Shown here in pieces: positions 1-8,657 of a DNA stretch of 64,000 bases. Source of the stretch: Burkholderiales bacterium (GTDB taxonomy: Bacteria; Pseudomonadota; Gammaproteobacteria; Burkholderiales; Burkholderiaceae_B). Position 1 is the stretch's first letter. The number at the start of each line of letters is the position of its first letter. Below the pieces are notes generated by a model that made no database searches, was not told the origin of the DNA, and was given only the letters and a program-made list of their open reading frames with translations. The stretch spans positions 62,001 through 126,000 of the forward strand of contig JAJTEM010000009.1 of assembly GCA_021299735.1 (NCBI GenBank), read 5' to 3'. The translations under genes and the position numbers were made by a program.

Positions 1-2
1 CC

Positions 3-1799
3 ATGCCCTTGCCAATTAACAACCCAACAAGCAACCATCCAGCCTGGAATGCAACAGAATATGCAGCGCAGCAAGCCGACACCACCGCCAACACGGCACC
101 ACCGCGCCAAATACCCGCCACAGGCGCATGGCGCGTGGGCGTTGGCGCATGGGTTAGAGGCGGCATTTTTAGTGGCGACAATCAACGTTTTGCCCGTGAA
201 ATGGCACAACGGGAAATGCTGTTTCAAAACAGCAATCAGCGCAACCACCCACAGGCCGTGGGTGAATTGAATTTAAGCCGCCACCAACTCAACAGCCTGC
301 CCCCAATGTTTCCACTGTGGGTGAGGCACCTGAATGTTGCCCACAACCACCTCCGTTCGCTGCGAAACAGCCTGCCAAACAGGTTGGAATCTTTACATGC
401 CAACCACAACCAGTTAACCGCATTTCCCGAGCACCTGCCACCGCGCCTGCGAACACTCAACCTGCGCAACAACCGTATTGAAGAACTGCCTGAAAGCGCA
501 ATTCGATTCATGACCAACATGGGGCGCCATGGCAACGTTGACCTGCGAGGCAACCCTTTGTCGCCACACGCTGTAGCCCGGCTTGCCAACCTTAGGCCCA
601 ACTACAGCGGCGCCACAGTTCGCTACACCAGCCAACACCATGGCCGCCCGCTGAATATTGCACTACGACCCATGCCACAAGCGAATTCAAGATTAATGCC
701 CACCCGCGACCAAAACGGAACCATGATGGATAGAATTCTGGCTGCATTGCCTGATCAGTTGGCAGATCAACTTTTACAAATGCGCGAGGACGCCGAAGCC
801 GCAGGCAACCCAATCTCGCCAGAACAACTCTTGGGAATTGCAATAGAGCACATGACATTTGGGCGTACCATTGCAGAAGCAACCCATGCAATAACAAACA
901 ATACTCACTCGCTAAATCGCGCCGTTGCAGCATGGCTGCCACCCCACACCAACATGGCAAGTTCAAGCAACTCTTGGAACACGTTCGGTAGCGAACCCGG
1001 TGCAGCCCAATTCGCCCAATTCCTGAACCGCCTTCGCGAAACAGTGAATGCCAACGACCCCGCCTTTCAGCGCAGTGTGGCGCGTTGGCTAACGCAACTT
1101 GAAGCCGACCCCAGCCTGCGCGAAAGCACCTTCGCCACCAGCGTTGGCGCCACCGAAAGTTGTGAAGACCGAATTTCGCTCACCTACAACACCATGCGCA
1201 AACTGAGCATGGCCGCCGAGGTTTCTAGCGGCAAATACGACCAACGCCTGCCGGAACTACTCACCCTGGCACGCGGCATGTTCCGCCTGGAGCAACTTGA
1301 GCACATAGCCCGCGAAACCACCGCCGAACTGGTGCAAGCACGCGGTGGCCACCCAGTTGATGAAATTGAAGTGTATTTGGGCTACCAGGTTATGCTGCGC
1401 GACCCACTGGCCTTGCCCGTGGAAACAAGCAGCATGGCTTTTTTCCGTTGCTCCGGGCTTACCCAACAACACCTTTACCAAGCACAGGCACGGGTACAGC
1501 AAGCAGAGCGAACCGAGTTTGCCAATTACCTTTCCACCAATTTCACGCCGTGGCGTGAAGTGATACAACGCCTTGCGCCACAACTGCATGAACAAGCCCA
1601 AGACCAGTTAATTGAAGCCATGGGCGATGAATTTAACAGACGCCTTGATCAACAATTAAAAGCATTGAGGTTGCTAAACGACCCTGACGCTGAACGCGAA
1701 ATTGGCGTACAAGTACTCAAGCAGATTGAACAAGAGGTTTACGGCCAACTTACCCTCGACTTCCTGGCCAGCCAACGCATGCTGAATTTGCTGGGCTGA
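3..1799 (+). CDS. LRR-NEL E3 ubiquitin ligase-like effector (paralogue 1)
   Basis: The 598-residue protein has an N-terminal variable part, a short leucine-rich repeat block of the bacterial LPX type (about residues 85-190) and a C-terminal NEL-type domain (about 310-598). The NEL signature is C387 in TESCEDR, matching the CxD catalytic centre of the IpaH/SspH/SlrP family, in which the Cys takes ubiquitin from a host E2 and passes it to a substrate chosen by the LRRs. The start at position 3 is supported because the first residues (MPLPIN) match those of the next paralogue. Its promoter lies outside the window. Family members are injected into eukaryotic cells by type III secretion; delivery here is inferred. 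Confidence 0.85.
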   Translation: MPLPINNPTSNHPAWNATEYAAQQADTTANTAPPRQIPATGAWRVGVGAWVRGGIFSGDNQRFAREMAQREMLFQNSNQRNHPQAVGELNLSRHQLNSLPPMFPLWVRHLNVAHNHLRSLRNSLPNRLESLHANHNQLTAFPEHLPPRLRTLNLRNNRIEELPESAIRFMTNMGRHGNVDLRGNPLSPHAVARLANLRPNYSGATVRYTSQHHGRPLNIALRPMPQANSRLMPTRDQNGTMMDRILAALPDQLADQLLQMREDAEAAGNPISPEQLLGIAIEHMTFGRTIAEATHAITNNTHSLNRAVAAWLPPHTNMASSSNSWNTFGSEPGAAQFAQFLNRLRETVNANDPAFQRSVARWLTQLEADPSLRESTFATSVGATESCEDRISLTYNTMRKLSMAAEVSSGKYDQRLPELLTLARGMFRLEQLEHIARETTAELVQARGGHPVDEIEVYLGYQVMLRDPLALPVETSSMAFFRCSGLTQQHLYQAQARVQQAERTEFANYLSTNFTPWREVIQRLAPQLHEQAQDQLIEAMGDEFNRRLDQQLKALRLLNDPDAEREIGVQVLKQIEQEVYGQLTLDFLASQRMLNLLG

Positions 1800-1802
1800 A
1801 AA

Positions 1803-1849
1803 GTTGTTGAGCTAATTCAGCGCAGCAAAAACCATCAAGGCGCAAGGCG
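1803..1849 (+). repeat. 47-bp direct repeat, copy 1, carrying a relic of the pdxH 3' end
   Basis: Identical over 47 bases to 6325-6371. In the second copy the last 15 bases are the final four codons and stop of pdxH. Here, downstream of NEL paralogue 1, no pdxH gene follows, so this is a remnant left by the duplication that produced the NEL array. Confidence 0.85.
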
Positions 1850-1863
1850 CACTAAAACCAAGC

Positions 1864-1890
1864 GAACTTTTTGTGTTCATGTGTTACGAA
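1864..1890 (+). promoter_or_regulatory. hrp-box-like promoter of NEL paralogue 2
   Basis: GAACT at 1864-1868, 15 bases, then TTACGAA at 1884-1890. This resembles the GGAACC-N15/16-CCACNNA box of HrpL-type ECF sigma factors and recurs before other effector-like genes in the window. It would give a leader of about 30 bases before the ATG at 1928. Confidence 0.5.
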
Positions 1891-1927
1891 GCCCGAATCT
1901 TTAATTTTTTCTGGTTTGGAGCTTACT

Positions 1928-3790
1928 ATGCCATTACCCATTAATCATGATCGCATCACGCGTGCGCATCACACTGCCTCGCAGTCAAATACCAACTCGA
2001 CACGTAACCGTCAGCCCAGCTCCTTCGCCCGTGCTGCGGCTAGCGTTTCAGAAGCGGTACACCTTGCCTGGCAGCGACCATGTGACCGTGAATCCCTACT
2101 AATGCATGGTATTCCTCTTCCACCTCCAGAATGTCGACCCATGCCCGGAATATGGCGAATCTCGGTAAACGCCTGGGCCGTAGCTGGCATTTTCAAAGGT
2201 ACTGAGGAACGAGGTACACGCTTAGCTGCTTGGCGAGATATGATGAAAAGTACAAAAAGCTTTCTTGATAACAACTCCGGAAGGGGTCGCGTTCAAGGAA
2301 GCTTTAACCTCCAATCATTAGGATTAACAACTGCTCCCCCAACCCTTCCACGTTGGCTGTCCCGACTGGATCTTTCCAAGAACAGCCTCACCGAAATTCC
2401 AGCCTACGTGTTCACCAATCTCACCGACTTGAACATATCTGACAATTTACTCACGAGACTGCCAGCCCCGCTACCACCTACTTTAACTTTGCTGAATGCT
2501 TCGAATAATAGATTACAAGAAGTGGACTTTGAAATCTTTCGGCACCTTCCACCTAACTCGGTAGTGTACCTACATGGCAACCCGTTATCTATGCAAACGA
2601 TTGAACATCTAACTGCGCTACAGGCCAGCCGGGGGTACATCGGCCCACGAATAGAATTTGGGCCGACAAGCGCAGATGCGACCGCCAATTCAGAGCCTAC
2701 TTTAATTTATCGCCAACCAATAGCTCCGATAGCAGCCCCAACGTTGGCGCCCCAACAAGCAACGGGTGAGGCCGACTTGCAACAAGCTACTGAGCTGATC
2801 GGCGAAAGCACGCACATGACAGAAAACCACCTTAGAGCTCAAGCGCCTGTAGACATTAGTCTGGAAGTATATCAGCGACCCACACTGGCTGGCAGCCTTG
2901 GTCGTGCCGCAGCCGAATGGATAACCCCCCCAACCCAAATCAACATCGCCGCCACTACTCGCCTGTGGCGCACTTTTGCCAACGAGCCCGGCGCCCCTGA
3001 ATTTGCACGGTTCCTCAACCGGCTTCGCCAAACGGTGAATTCCAACGACACCACCTTCCGGCGCAACGTAGCGCAGTGGTTAACGCAGCTTGAAAGCAAC
3101 CCCAGCCTACGCGAAAGCACCTTTACCGCCAGCATTGGCGGAACCGAAAGCTGCGAAGACCGAGTTTCCCTGACCTACAACACCATGCGCAAACTGAGCA
3201 TGGCAGCTGAAGTATCGCGCGGCCAGTACGACCAGCGCCTGCCCGAACTTGTTAACCTGGCGCGTGGCATGTTCAGGCTTGAACAACTTGAAATAATTGC
3301 CCGGGAAACCACCGCAACCTTGGTGCAGACATATGGTCCCAACCGGGTTGATGAAATTGAAGTGTATTTGGGCTACCAGGTTATGCTGCGCGAACCACTG
3401 GCCTTGCCTGTTGAAACAGCCAACATGGCGTACTTCCGCACTTCCGGCTTAACACAAGACCACATGAACCAAGCCCAGGCGAGAGTAGAGCAAACCGAGC
3501 GCATGGAATTCGCCAATTACCTTTCTACCAACTTTGCCCCATGGCAGGAAGTCATACAACGCCAAGCACCGGAACTGTATGAACAAGCTCAGGAACAATT
3601 GATTGACGCCATGAGCAATGAATTTACTCGCCGCATGAACAACCAGCTACAAAGAATGGCACTACTCAACCAAACCGATGCCGAACGCGCCATAGGCGCG
3701 CAGGTACGGGCAGAAATTGAACAAGAAGTTTACGGCCAACTAACCCGCGACTTCCTGGCCAGCAAACACATGCTGAATTTGTTGCGTTAA
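1928..3790 (+). CDS. LRR-NEL E3 ubiquitin ligase-like effector (paralogue 2)
   Basis: 620 residues from the ATG at 1928. This start is chosen because it has a GGAG motif just upstream, its first residues match paralogue 1, and an earlier in-frame start at 1871 would lie inside the promoter box. LRRs span about residues 124-224 and the NEL domain about 330-620, with catalytic C409 in TESCEDR. The first half has a conserved element (HGIPLPPPEC) shared with paralogue 3. Most of the NEL domain is close to paralogue 1, but the last 60 or so residues are nearly identical to paralogue 3, which suggests recombination between copies. Paralogue 3 follows after 61 bases and may be cotranscribed. Confidence 0.85.
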   Translation: MPLPINHDRITRAHHTASQSNTNSTRNRQPSSFARAAASVSEAVHLAWQRPCDRESLLMHGIPLPPPECRPMPGIWRISVNAWAVAGIFKGTEERGTRLAAWRDMMKSTKSFLDNNSGRGRVQGSFNLQSLGLTTAPPTLPRWLSRLDLSKNSLTEIPAYVFTNLTDLNISDNLLTRLPAPLPPTLTLLNASNNRLQEVDFEIFRHLPPNSVVYLHGNPLSMQTIEHLTALQASRGYIGPRIEFGPTSADATANSEPTLIYRQPIAPIAAPTLAPQQATGEADLQQATELIGESTHMTENHLRAQAPVDISLEVYQRPTLAGSLGRAAAEWITPPTQINIAATTRLWRTFANEPGAPEFARFLNRLRQTVNSNDTTFRRNVAQWLTQLESNPSLRESTFTASIGGTESCEDRVSLTYNTMRKLSMAAEVSRGQYDQRLPELVNLARGMFRLEQLEIIARETTATLVQTYGPNRVDEIEVYLGYQVMLREPLALPVETANMAYFRTSGLTQDHMNQAQARVEQTERMEFANYLSTNFAPWQEVIQRQAPELYEQAQEQLIDAMSNEFTRRMNNQLQRMALLNQTDAERAIGAQVRAEIEQEVYGQLTRDFLASKHMLNLLR

Positions 3791-3851
3791 GGCAGAGCGG
3801 CCCGAGCACCTCAAACCTTGATCCTGAACTTAATTCAACTAAGGACTTACT

Positions 3852-6305
3852 ATGGACTCACACATTAACAATCATCGTCCAACGGTCAGAAACCCTACCC
3901 GGCTGCCCAACGCTCATCAGCCACACAACACTGAACCAAGAGCACTTTTACGCGCAGCCGCAAGCATAGGAGAGCACATTGCTGAAGATGTTGCTCGATG
4001 TCCACTTTCAGGTGGAGCGAGGATAATTGGACAAGTTTTTGTAAGACCAGATGACTTTTACAGGCTATTCGTACATGGCACTCCACTTCCGCCCCCAGAA
4101 TGCTGGCGCATTCCCGGCAGCCTGGCCTGCAATCTGGATCGCCTATGTTTATCACATAGCCAGTTGAATATTCTACCCGATCACCTGCCCCCAAATTTGA
4201 GAAGGATGGATGTATCGCACAACCAGTTGCAAAGACTTCCCGAATCCCTACCCCAAAATTTGGAAGAGCTGAATGTATTAGACAACCAGTTACAAAGACT
4301 ACCAGACCACTTACCCCAAAATTTGCTCACACTAAAAACATCTAGCAATCGGTTGCGAGCACTGCCCGACAACCTGCCTCCCAATTTGCGAATGCTGGAT
4401 GTAACGCACAACCAGCTGCAAAGCCTTCCTAACTACCTACCCATAAATTTGGAAACGTTGCGCGCGGAAAGCAATCAGTTGCAAAGACTTCCCGACAATT
4501 TGCCCCGAAATTTGCAAGATCTGGATGTATCGGAGAACCAGTTACAAGCGCTGCCAGAGGATTTGCCTCCGAATTTGCGCATACTAATTGGATCGCGCAA
4601 CCAGTTGCAAAGACTCCCCGAGGCCTTACCCCAAAATTTGAGCAAGCTGGATGTAAGTGGAAACCAGCTACGAACTCTGCCCAATAATTTACCCAGAGCT
4701 TTGCAAACTCTGATCGTAAACAACAACCAGTTGCAAACACTACCGAACAATCTGCCCCAGAATTTAAAGGCGCTATATGCGAATAGCAACCACCTGCGGA
4801 CACTACCAGACCATCTCCCGCAAAGTTTGCAATCGCTGCAAGTGTGTGGTAACCAGTTGCAAGAGGTAGATGTGAACTTGTTTCGGCAGCCGCCACGCGC
4901 AAACCACTTTCGGCTCGATAGGAATCCTCTGTCGCCCCAATCGGTTGAAGATTTGAGGGTGCTGCAATCCCGCCCAGATTATATCGGTCCGCGAATCGTC
5001 TTTGAACCAACGAGCGCAGTCGAGATACCAGCACCCCAACCAGATGACGGGCAAGCCATAGATTTAATACTTGAAAGAGCTGAACGGCTCGGTTTGCTGA
5101 ACCCACTAGGGCCTGCCCAATTGCCCGACGAAGCCGAACTCATGTCGATCTTAAATGATTTGATGAATATCAATACTTTCGAGCTTACCAACATGGAACT
5201 CGGGTCCCGTATTTTGGTATTCCTAGAAGTATTGCTTAATGTAGCAATACAGTTAGAAAGACCCGCTCAACCCCGACCTCCAGTGCGGTTTGGTGAGGAA
5301 CCAGTTCTGAACATGGAAGACTTCATGCACAGATTCCAAGCAATAATTGATCGCTTACCCGAATTAGAACCGCAAGAAGAACAACAACCGCAGGAACCAA
5401 TCGAACTAGGCGAAGCTATCGCAAATTGGGTCACGCCTTCCACCCCCACGAATATCGCCGCAACCTCACGTCTATGGAGAAGCTTTGCCGACGAGCCCGG
5501 CGCAGCTTCATTTGCGCAGTTTCTATTGCGTCTGGGCCAGACAGTCAACAGCACAGACCCGCAATTCAGAGCAAGCGTAGCCGAATGGTTGACACACCTA
5601 GAAACCCGAAGCGAACTGCGGCAAGCCACCTTTGATTTTAGTGAAGAGGCTACTGCCAGCTGCGAGGATCGCGTTTCGCTCAGTTTCAACGCCATGCGCG
5701 AATTGCGTCTATCCTTTGATGTGGCCCGAGGCGATTACGACAACCGCCTACCCGAACTGATTGATCTAGCCCGCGGGATGTTCAGACTCGACGAACTGGC
5801 ACGAATTGCAGCGGAAACAACGCAGACCCTGCAAAGAACCCTAGCGCCAACCGGTGAGGCGGTGCTGGAGATTGAGGTATACCTTGCCTACCAAACTAGG
5901 TTACGCGAGTCACTGGCCTTACCAATTGGCACGCGTAATATGCGCTATTTCAACCTATCAAATATCACGCAAACCGACTTGGATGAGGCCGTGCAACGCG
6001 TTAGACAAGCCGAACAAAACAATTTTGCGAACTACCTTTCATCTGAATGGCAACCTTGGCAACGAGTTTTGCAGCGCTTGGCCCCCGAAATGTATGAACG
6101 GGCACGAAACGAATTAGTTCAAGCAATGAGCGACGAATTTACAAGACGAATGAACAACCAGCTACAAAGAATGGCACTGCTCAACGAAACCGATGCCGAA
6201 CGTGCCGTGGGCGCGCAGGTGCGGGCAGAAATTGAACAAGAAGTTTACGGCCAACTTACCCGCGACTTCCTGGCCAGCAAACGCATGTTGAATTTACTGG
6301 GCTAA
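3852..6305 (+). CDS. LRR-NEL E3 ubiquitin ligase-like effector (paralogue 3, expanded LRR)
   Basis: 817 residues. Twelve LPX-type leucine-rich repeats, eleven of them exactly 21 residues, run from about residue 95 to 346, far more than in the two upstream paralogues. A linker with an acidic/Gln-rich stretch follows, then a NEL domain (about 520-817) with catalytic C604 in TASCEDR. An AAGGA ribosome site precedes the ATG. The longer LRR arc should give a different substrate surface from its siblings. The C-terminal 60 residues are almost the same as paralogue 2 while the rest of the NEL domain is more diverged. Function is by family; host target and secretion are inferred. Confidence 0.85.
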   Translation: MDSHINNHRPTVRNPTRLPNAHQPHNTEPRALLRAAASIGEHIAEDVARCPLSGGARIIGQVFVRPDDFYRLFVHGTPLPPPECWRIPGSLACNLDRLCLSHSQLNILPDHLPPNLRRMDVSHNQLQRLPESLPQNLEELNVLDNQLQRLPDHLPQNLLTLKTSSNRLRALPDNLPPNLRMLDVTHNQLQSLPNYLPINLETLRAESNQLQRLPDNLPRNLQDLDVSENQLQALPEDLPPNLRILIGSRNQLQRLPEALPQNLSKLDVSGNQLRTLPNNLPRALQTLIVNNNQLQTLPNNLPQNLKALYANSNHLRTLPDHLPQSLQSLQVCGNQLQEVDVNLFRQPPRANHFRLDRNPLSPQSVEDLRVLQSRPDYIGPRIVFEPTSAVEIPAPQPDDGQAIDLILERAERLGLLNPLGPAQLPDEAELMSILNDLMNINTFELTNMELGSRILVFLEVLLNVAIQLERPAQPRPPVRFGEEPVLNMEDFMHRFQAIIDRLPELEPQEEQQPQEPIELGEAIANWVTPSTPTNIAATSRLWRSFADEPGAASFAQFLLRLGQTVNSTDPQFRASVAEWLTHLETRSELRQATFDFSEEATASCEDRVSLSFNAMRELRLSFDVARGDYDNRLPELIDLARGMFRLDELARIAAETTQTLQRTLAPTGEAVLEIEVYLAYQTRLRESLALPIGTRNMRYFNLSNITQTDLDEAVQRVRQAEQNNFANYLSSEWQPWQRVLQRLAPEMYERARNELVQAMSDEFTRRMNNQLQRMALLNETDAERAVGAQVRAEIEQEVYGQLTRDFLASKRMLNLLG
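4134..4826 (+). repeat. LRR-encoding tandem repeat, eleven 63-bp units
   Basis: Eleven consecutive 21-codon units with the pattern L-x-x-L-x-V-x-x-NQLQ-x-LP-x-x-LP-x-N. They are similar but not identical at DNA level, so this is an older expansion than the 84-bp array at 19628. Confidence 0.8.
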
Positions 6306-6324
6306 AAAGTTGCTAGGCTAAACA

Positions 6325-6371
6325 GTTGTTGAGCTAATTCAGCGCAGCAAAAACCATCAAGGCGCAAGGCG
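6325..6371 (+). repeat. 47-bp direct repeat, copy 2, overlapping the pdxH 3' end
   Basis: Identical to 1803-1849. Bases 6325-6356 are intergenic and 6357-6371 are the last four codons and stop of pdxH on the minus strand. This looks like the ancestral copy, since pdxH is intact here. Confidence 0.85.
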
Positions 6372-6992
6372 AGACATTACCCATGAATCGCCTTGCAGGG
6401 TGTAAGCCAAGCGATCATGCAACCGCGAAGGCCGCCCCTGCCAAAACTCAAAAAAATCGGGCACCAAACGGTAACCGCCCCAAAATGGCGGGCGGGTTTT
6501 TGGGTCGCCCTGCTGCTCGGCCTGGGCCTGTTGCACCCTGGCCTCCAATACCTGCCGCGATTCAATAACCTGGCTTTGCGGCGAAGCCCAGGCACCCAGC
6601 CGGCTACCAGCCGGGCGTGAAAGGTAATAGGTATCCGATTCCTCCGCGCTGCACTTTTCTACCCGGCCCTCAATGCGCACCTGCCTTTCCAATTCGGTCC
6701 AGTGAAACAGAATAGCTGCATGCGGGTTTTGCGCCAGTTCCTGCCCCTTGCGGCTTTCATAATTGGTAAAGAAGGTAATGCCCCGGGTGTCCAGCCCCTT
6801 AATCAACACAATGCGCGCCGAGGGCCGCCCCTGAGCATTCACAGTGGCTAGGGTCATTGCGTTGGGCTCCGGCAAATCGGCATTCAGTGCCTGGTCAAAC
6901 CACAACTTGAAAAAGTCGAAGGGGTTAGCCAAGGCATCGGCCTCATCCAAAGTGGCTTGGGTGTAATCTTTTCGAAGGTCGGCGATCGACAT
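6357..6992 (-). CDS. pdxH: Pyridoxine/pyridoxamine 5'-phosphate oxidase
   Basis: 211 residues. It oxidises pyridoxine or pyridoxamine 5'-phosphate to pyridoxal 5'-phosphate with FMN and oxygen, in vitamin B6 synthesis and salvage. Recognisable family features are the N-terminal [11 protein letters not shown], the FMN-binding RIVLIKG and [10 protein letters not shown] region, the [15 protein letters not shown] block and the C-terminal W-x-x-RLAP ending. The start at 6992 is set by an AGGAG site; a longer reading frame upstream is not homologous. The gene is divergent from xerD with a 67-base gap. Its last codons lie inside the 47-bp repeat left from the NEL duplication. Confidence 0.95.
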   Translation of the reverse strand: MSIADLRKDYTQATLDEADALANPFDFFKLWFDQALNADLPEPNAMTLATVNAQGRPSARIVLIKGLDTRGITFFTNYESRKGQELAQNPHAAILFHWTELERQVRIEGRVEKCSAEESDTYYLSRPAGSRLGAWASPQSQVIESRQVLEARVQQAQAEQQGDPKTRPPFWGGYRLVPDFFEFWQGRPSRLHDRLAYTLQGDSWVMSRLAP

Positions 6993-7059
6993 AAAACAAA
7001 ACTCCTGGGTGCTGCCAAAGGTATCATGGCTTTTATTTTTACATGCTGCCAGCGCCACA

Positions 7060-7959
7060 ATGAAGAGCAATGCCGATCTTGTTGATGAATTCTGCACCAC
7101 GCTGTGGCTTGAAGAAGGCCTGGCCCAAGCCACCCTGCAAGCCTACCGCAGCGACCTTCAACAACTGGCCCACTGGCTTGAGCAACAATTTTCCGAAACC
7201 CTGCTGCAAACCAGCAGCGAACACCTGCGCAACCATGTACACAACCTGCTGGAATTAAAGCCCAGCAGCCTGAACCGCAAACTAAGCAGTTACAAGCGCT
7301 TTTACCTGTGGCTAAACACCACCCAACAACGCGCCGACAACCCCTGCGCCCAACTGCAAAGCGCAAAGCGCGGCCTGCGCATACCCAAAACCCTAAGCGA
7401 ACAACAAGTGCTGGCCCTGCTAGCCGCACCCGATGTAAACCATGCCGCTGGCCAGCGCGACAAAGCCATGCTTGAATTCATGTACGCCAGCGGCCTGCGG
7501 GTAAGCGAACTGGTAAACATGCCCCTGCGCGCTGTCGATTTGAATGTGGGTGCTGTGAAAGTACTGGGCAAAGGCAAAAAAGAACGCCTGGTACCCATGG
7601 GCGAACCGGCCAGGCTGGCCATTGCGCTGTACCTGCAACAAGCGCGCGGTGAACTGCTGAAAGGAAAAACCAGCGATTTCCTGTTCATCACCCACTTTGG
7701 AACACCCATGACCCGGCAAGGCTTCTGGAAAAATATCAAGCGGCTGGCCCTGCTGGCAGGCATAGAAACACCGGTAAGCCCGCATGTGCTGCGCCATGCA
7801 TTTGCCACCCATTTAATTAACCACGGGGCCGACCTGCGCGTGGTGCAACTGCTGCTGGGCCATGCCGACATTGGCACCACCCAAATTTATACCCATGTGG
7901 CCAAAGAACACCTGCACACCCTGCTAAACCAAAGCCACCCGCGCTCGAAAAGCCGATAA
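7060..7959 (+). CDS. xerD: Tyrosine recombinase XerD
   Basis: 299 residues, the usual length. It resolves chromosome dimers at dif together with XerC. The N-terminal SAM-like domain (about 1-95) is followed by the catalytic domain with R147 (SGLRVSEL), H242 and R245 ([11 protein letters not shown]), the downstream LLGH histidine and nucleophile Y277 (QIYTHV). The N-terminal sequence and the position beside housekeeping genes fit XerD rather than a phage integrase. The ATG at 7060 is preferred over an upstream in-frame start because it begins the conserved domain. plsY follows after 36 bases. Confidence 0.92.
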   Translation: MKSNADLVDEFCTTLWLEEGLAQATLQAYRSDLQQLAHWLEQQFSETLLQTSSEHLRNHVHNLLELKPSSLNRKLSSYKRFYLWLNTTQQRADNPCAQLQSAKRGLRIPKTLSEQQVLALLAAPDVNHAAGQRDKAMLEFMYASGLRVSELVNMPLRAVDLNVGAVKVLGKGKKERLVPMGEPARLAIALYLQQARGELLKGKTSDFLFITHFGTPMTRQGFWKNIKRLALLAGIETPVSPHVLRHAFATHLINHGADLRVVQLLLGHADIGTTQIYTHVAKEHLHTLLNQSHPRSKSR

Positions 7960-7995
7960 AATCGACGCCAAACCCAAAACACCAAGGAGACCCCT

Positions 7996-8604
7996 TTGCT
8001 TAATTTCGCCGCTGGCCTGCTAGCCGCCTACCTCATTGGCTCTATTTCATTTGCAGTGCTTGTTTCAAAATTCTCAGGCTTGGCCGACCCCCGCACCTAT
8101 GGCTCCAAAAACCCCGGTGCCACCAACGTGCTGCGCAGCGGCAACAAAAAAGCAGCCATACTTACCCTGCTTGGCGATGCACTGAAAGGCACCCTGGCCG
8201 TGGCACTGGCTTTTTATTTTCAAGACCAACTGGGTTACACCCGCACAGACATAGCCTGGATAGGCCTTGCCGCCTTTATTGGCCACCTGTACCCCATATT
8301 TTTTAAGTTTGAAGGCGGCAAAGGCGTTGCCACCGCACTGGGCGTGCTGCTTGGGCTGAACTGGGTGCTGGGCCTGGCCACAGCAATAACCTGGATTGTT
8401 ATTGCCTACTTCTTCCGGTATTCCTCACTGGCCGCGCTAATAGCCAGCCTGTTTGCCGTGTTTTACAACGTGCTGTTGTTTGGCATTAACGGCCAAGCGG
8501 CAGCCATTGCCATTATGGCTGCCTTGCTTATTTACCGGCACAAACAGAACATTGCAAACCTGATTGAAGGCAAGGAAAGCAAAATTGGGCAGAAGAAAAG
8601 TTAA
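7996..8604 (+). CDS. plsY: Glycerol-3-phosphate acyltransferase PlsY
   Basis: 202 residues with about five membrane helices. It transfers the acyl group from acyl phosphate to glycerol 3-phosphate, giving lysophosphatidic acid, the first step of phospholipid synthesis, in the inner membrane. Family motifs are GSISFAVLVS, the KNPGATNVLR block and FKFEGGKGVAT. The start is a TTG at 7996 with AAGGAG seven bases upstream. It converges with the 1440-residue effector candidate, and a perfect inverted repeat spans its stop codon. Confidence 0.95.
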   Translation: MLNFAAGLLAAYLIGSISFAVLVSKFSGLADPRTYGSKNPGATNVLRSGNKKAAILTLLGDALKGTLAVALAFYFQDQLGYTRTDIAWIGLAAFIGHLYPIFFKFEGGKGVATALGVLLGLNWVLGLATAITWIVIAYFFRYSSLAALIASLFAVFYNVLLFGINGQAAAIAIMAALLIYRHKQNIANLIEGKESKIGQKKS

Positions 8605-8620
8605 AGCCCAATTTTGCTTT
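8576..8620. terminator. Inverted repeat across the plsY stop, probable bidirectional terminator
   Basis: Perfect 15-base arms, AAAGCAAAATTGGGC at 8576-8590 and its complement at 8606-8620, separated by 15 bases containing the plsY stop codon. It lies between two convergent genes. There is no clean U-run after the stem, so termination is a guess. Confidence 0.45.
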
Positions 8621-8657
8621 GGGGCATTACTCATGCAATACGCTAACAGGTGCTAAG

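Noticed and set aside
1871-1927. Upstream in-frame start for NEL gene 2
   Set aside because: It overlaps the proposed promoter box, is not conserved in paralogue 1, and lacks a ribosome site; 1928 has one.
3826-3851. GAACT with TTAC 16 bases later before NEL gene 3, like the regulon boxes
   Set aside because: It runs into the start codon and lacks the final A; gene 3 is more likely cotranscribed with gene 2.
4429-5106. 225-codon minus-strand frame inside NEL gene 3
   Set aside because: Antisense of the LRR repeats; no independent start signal or family.
7060-7959. xerD as a phage or island integrase
   Set aside because: Length, N-terminal domain and neighbours match chromosomal XerD; no attachment-site repeats were seen nearby.
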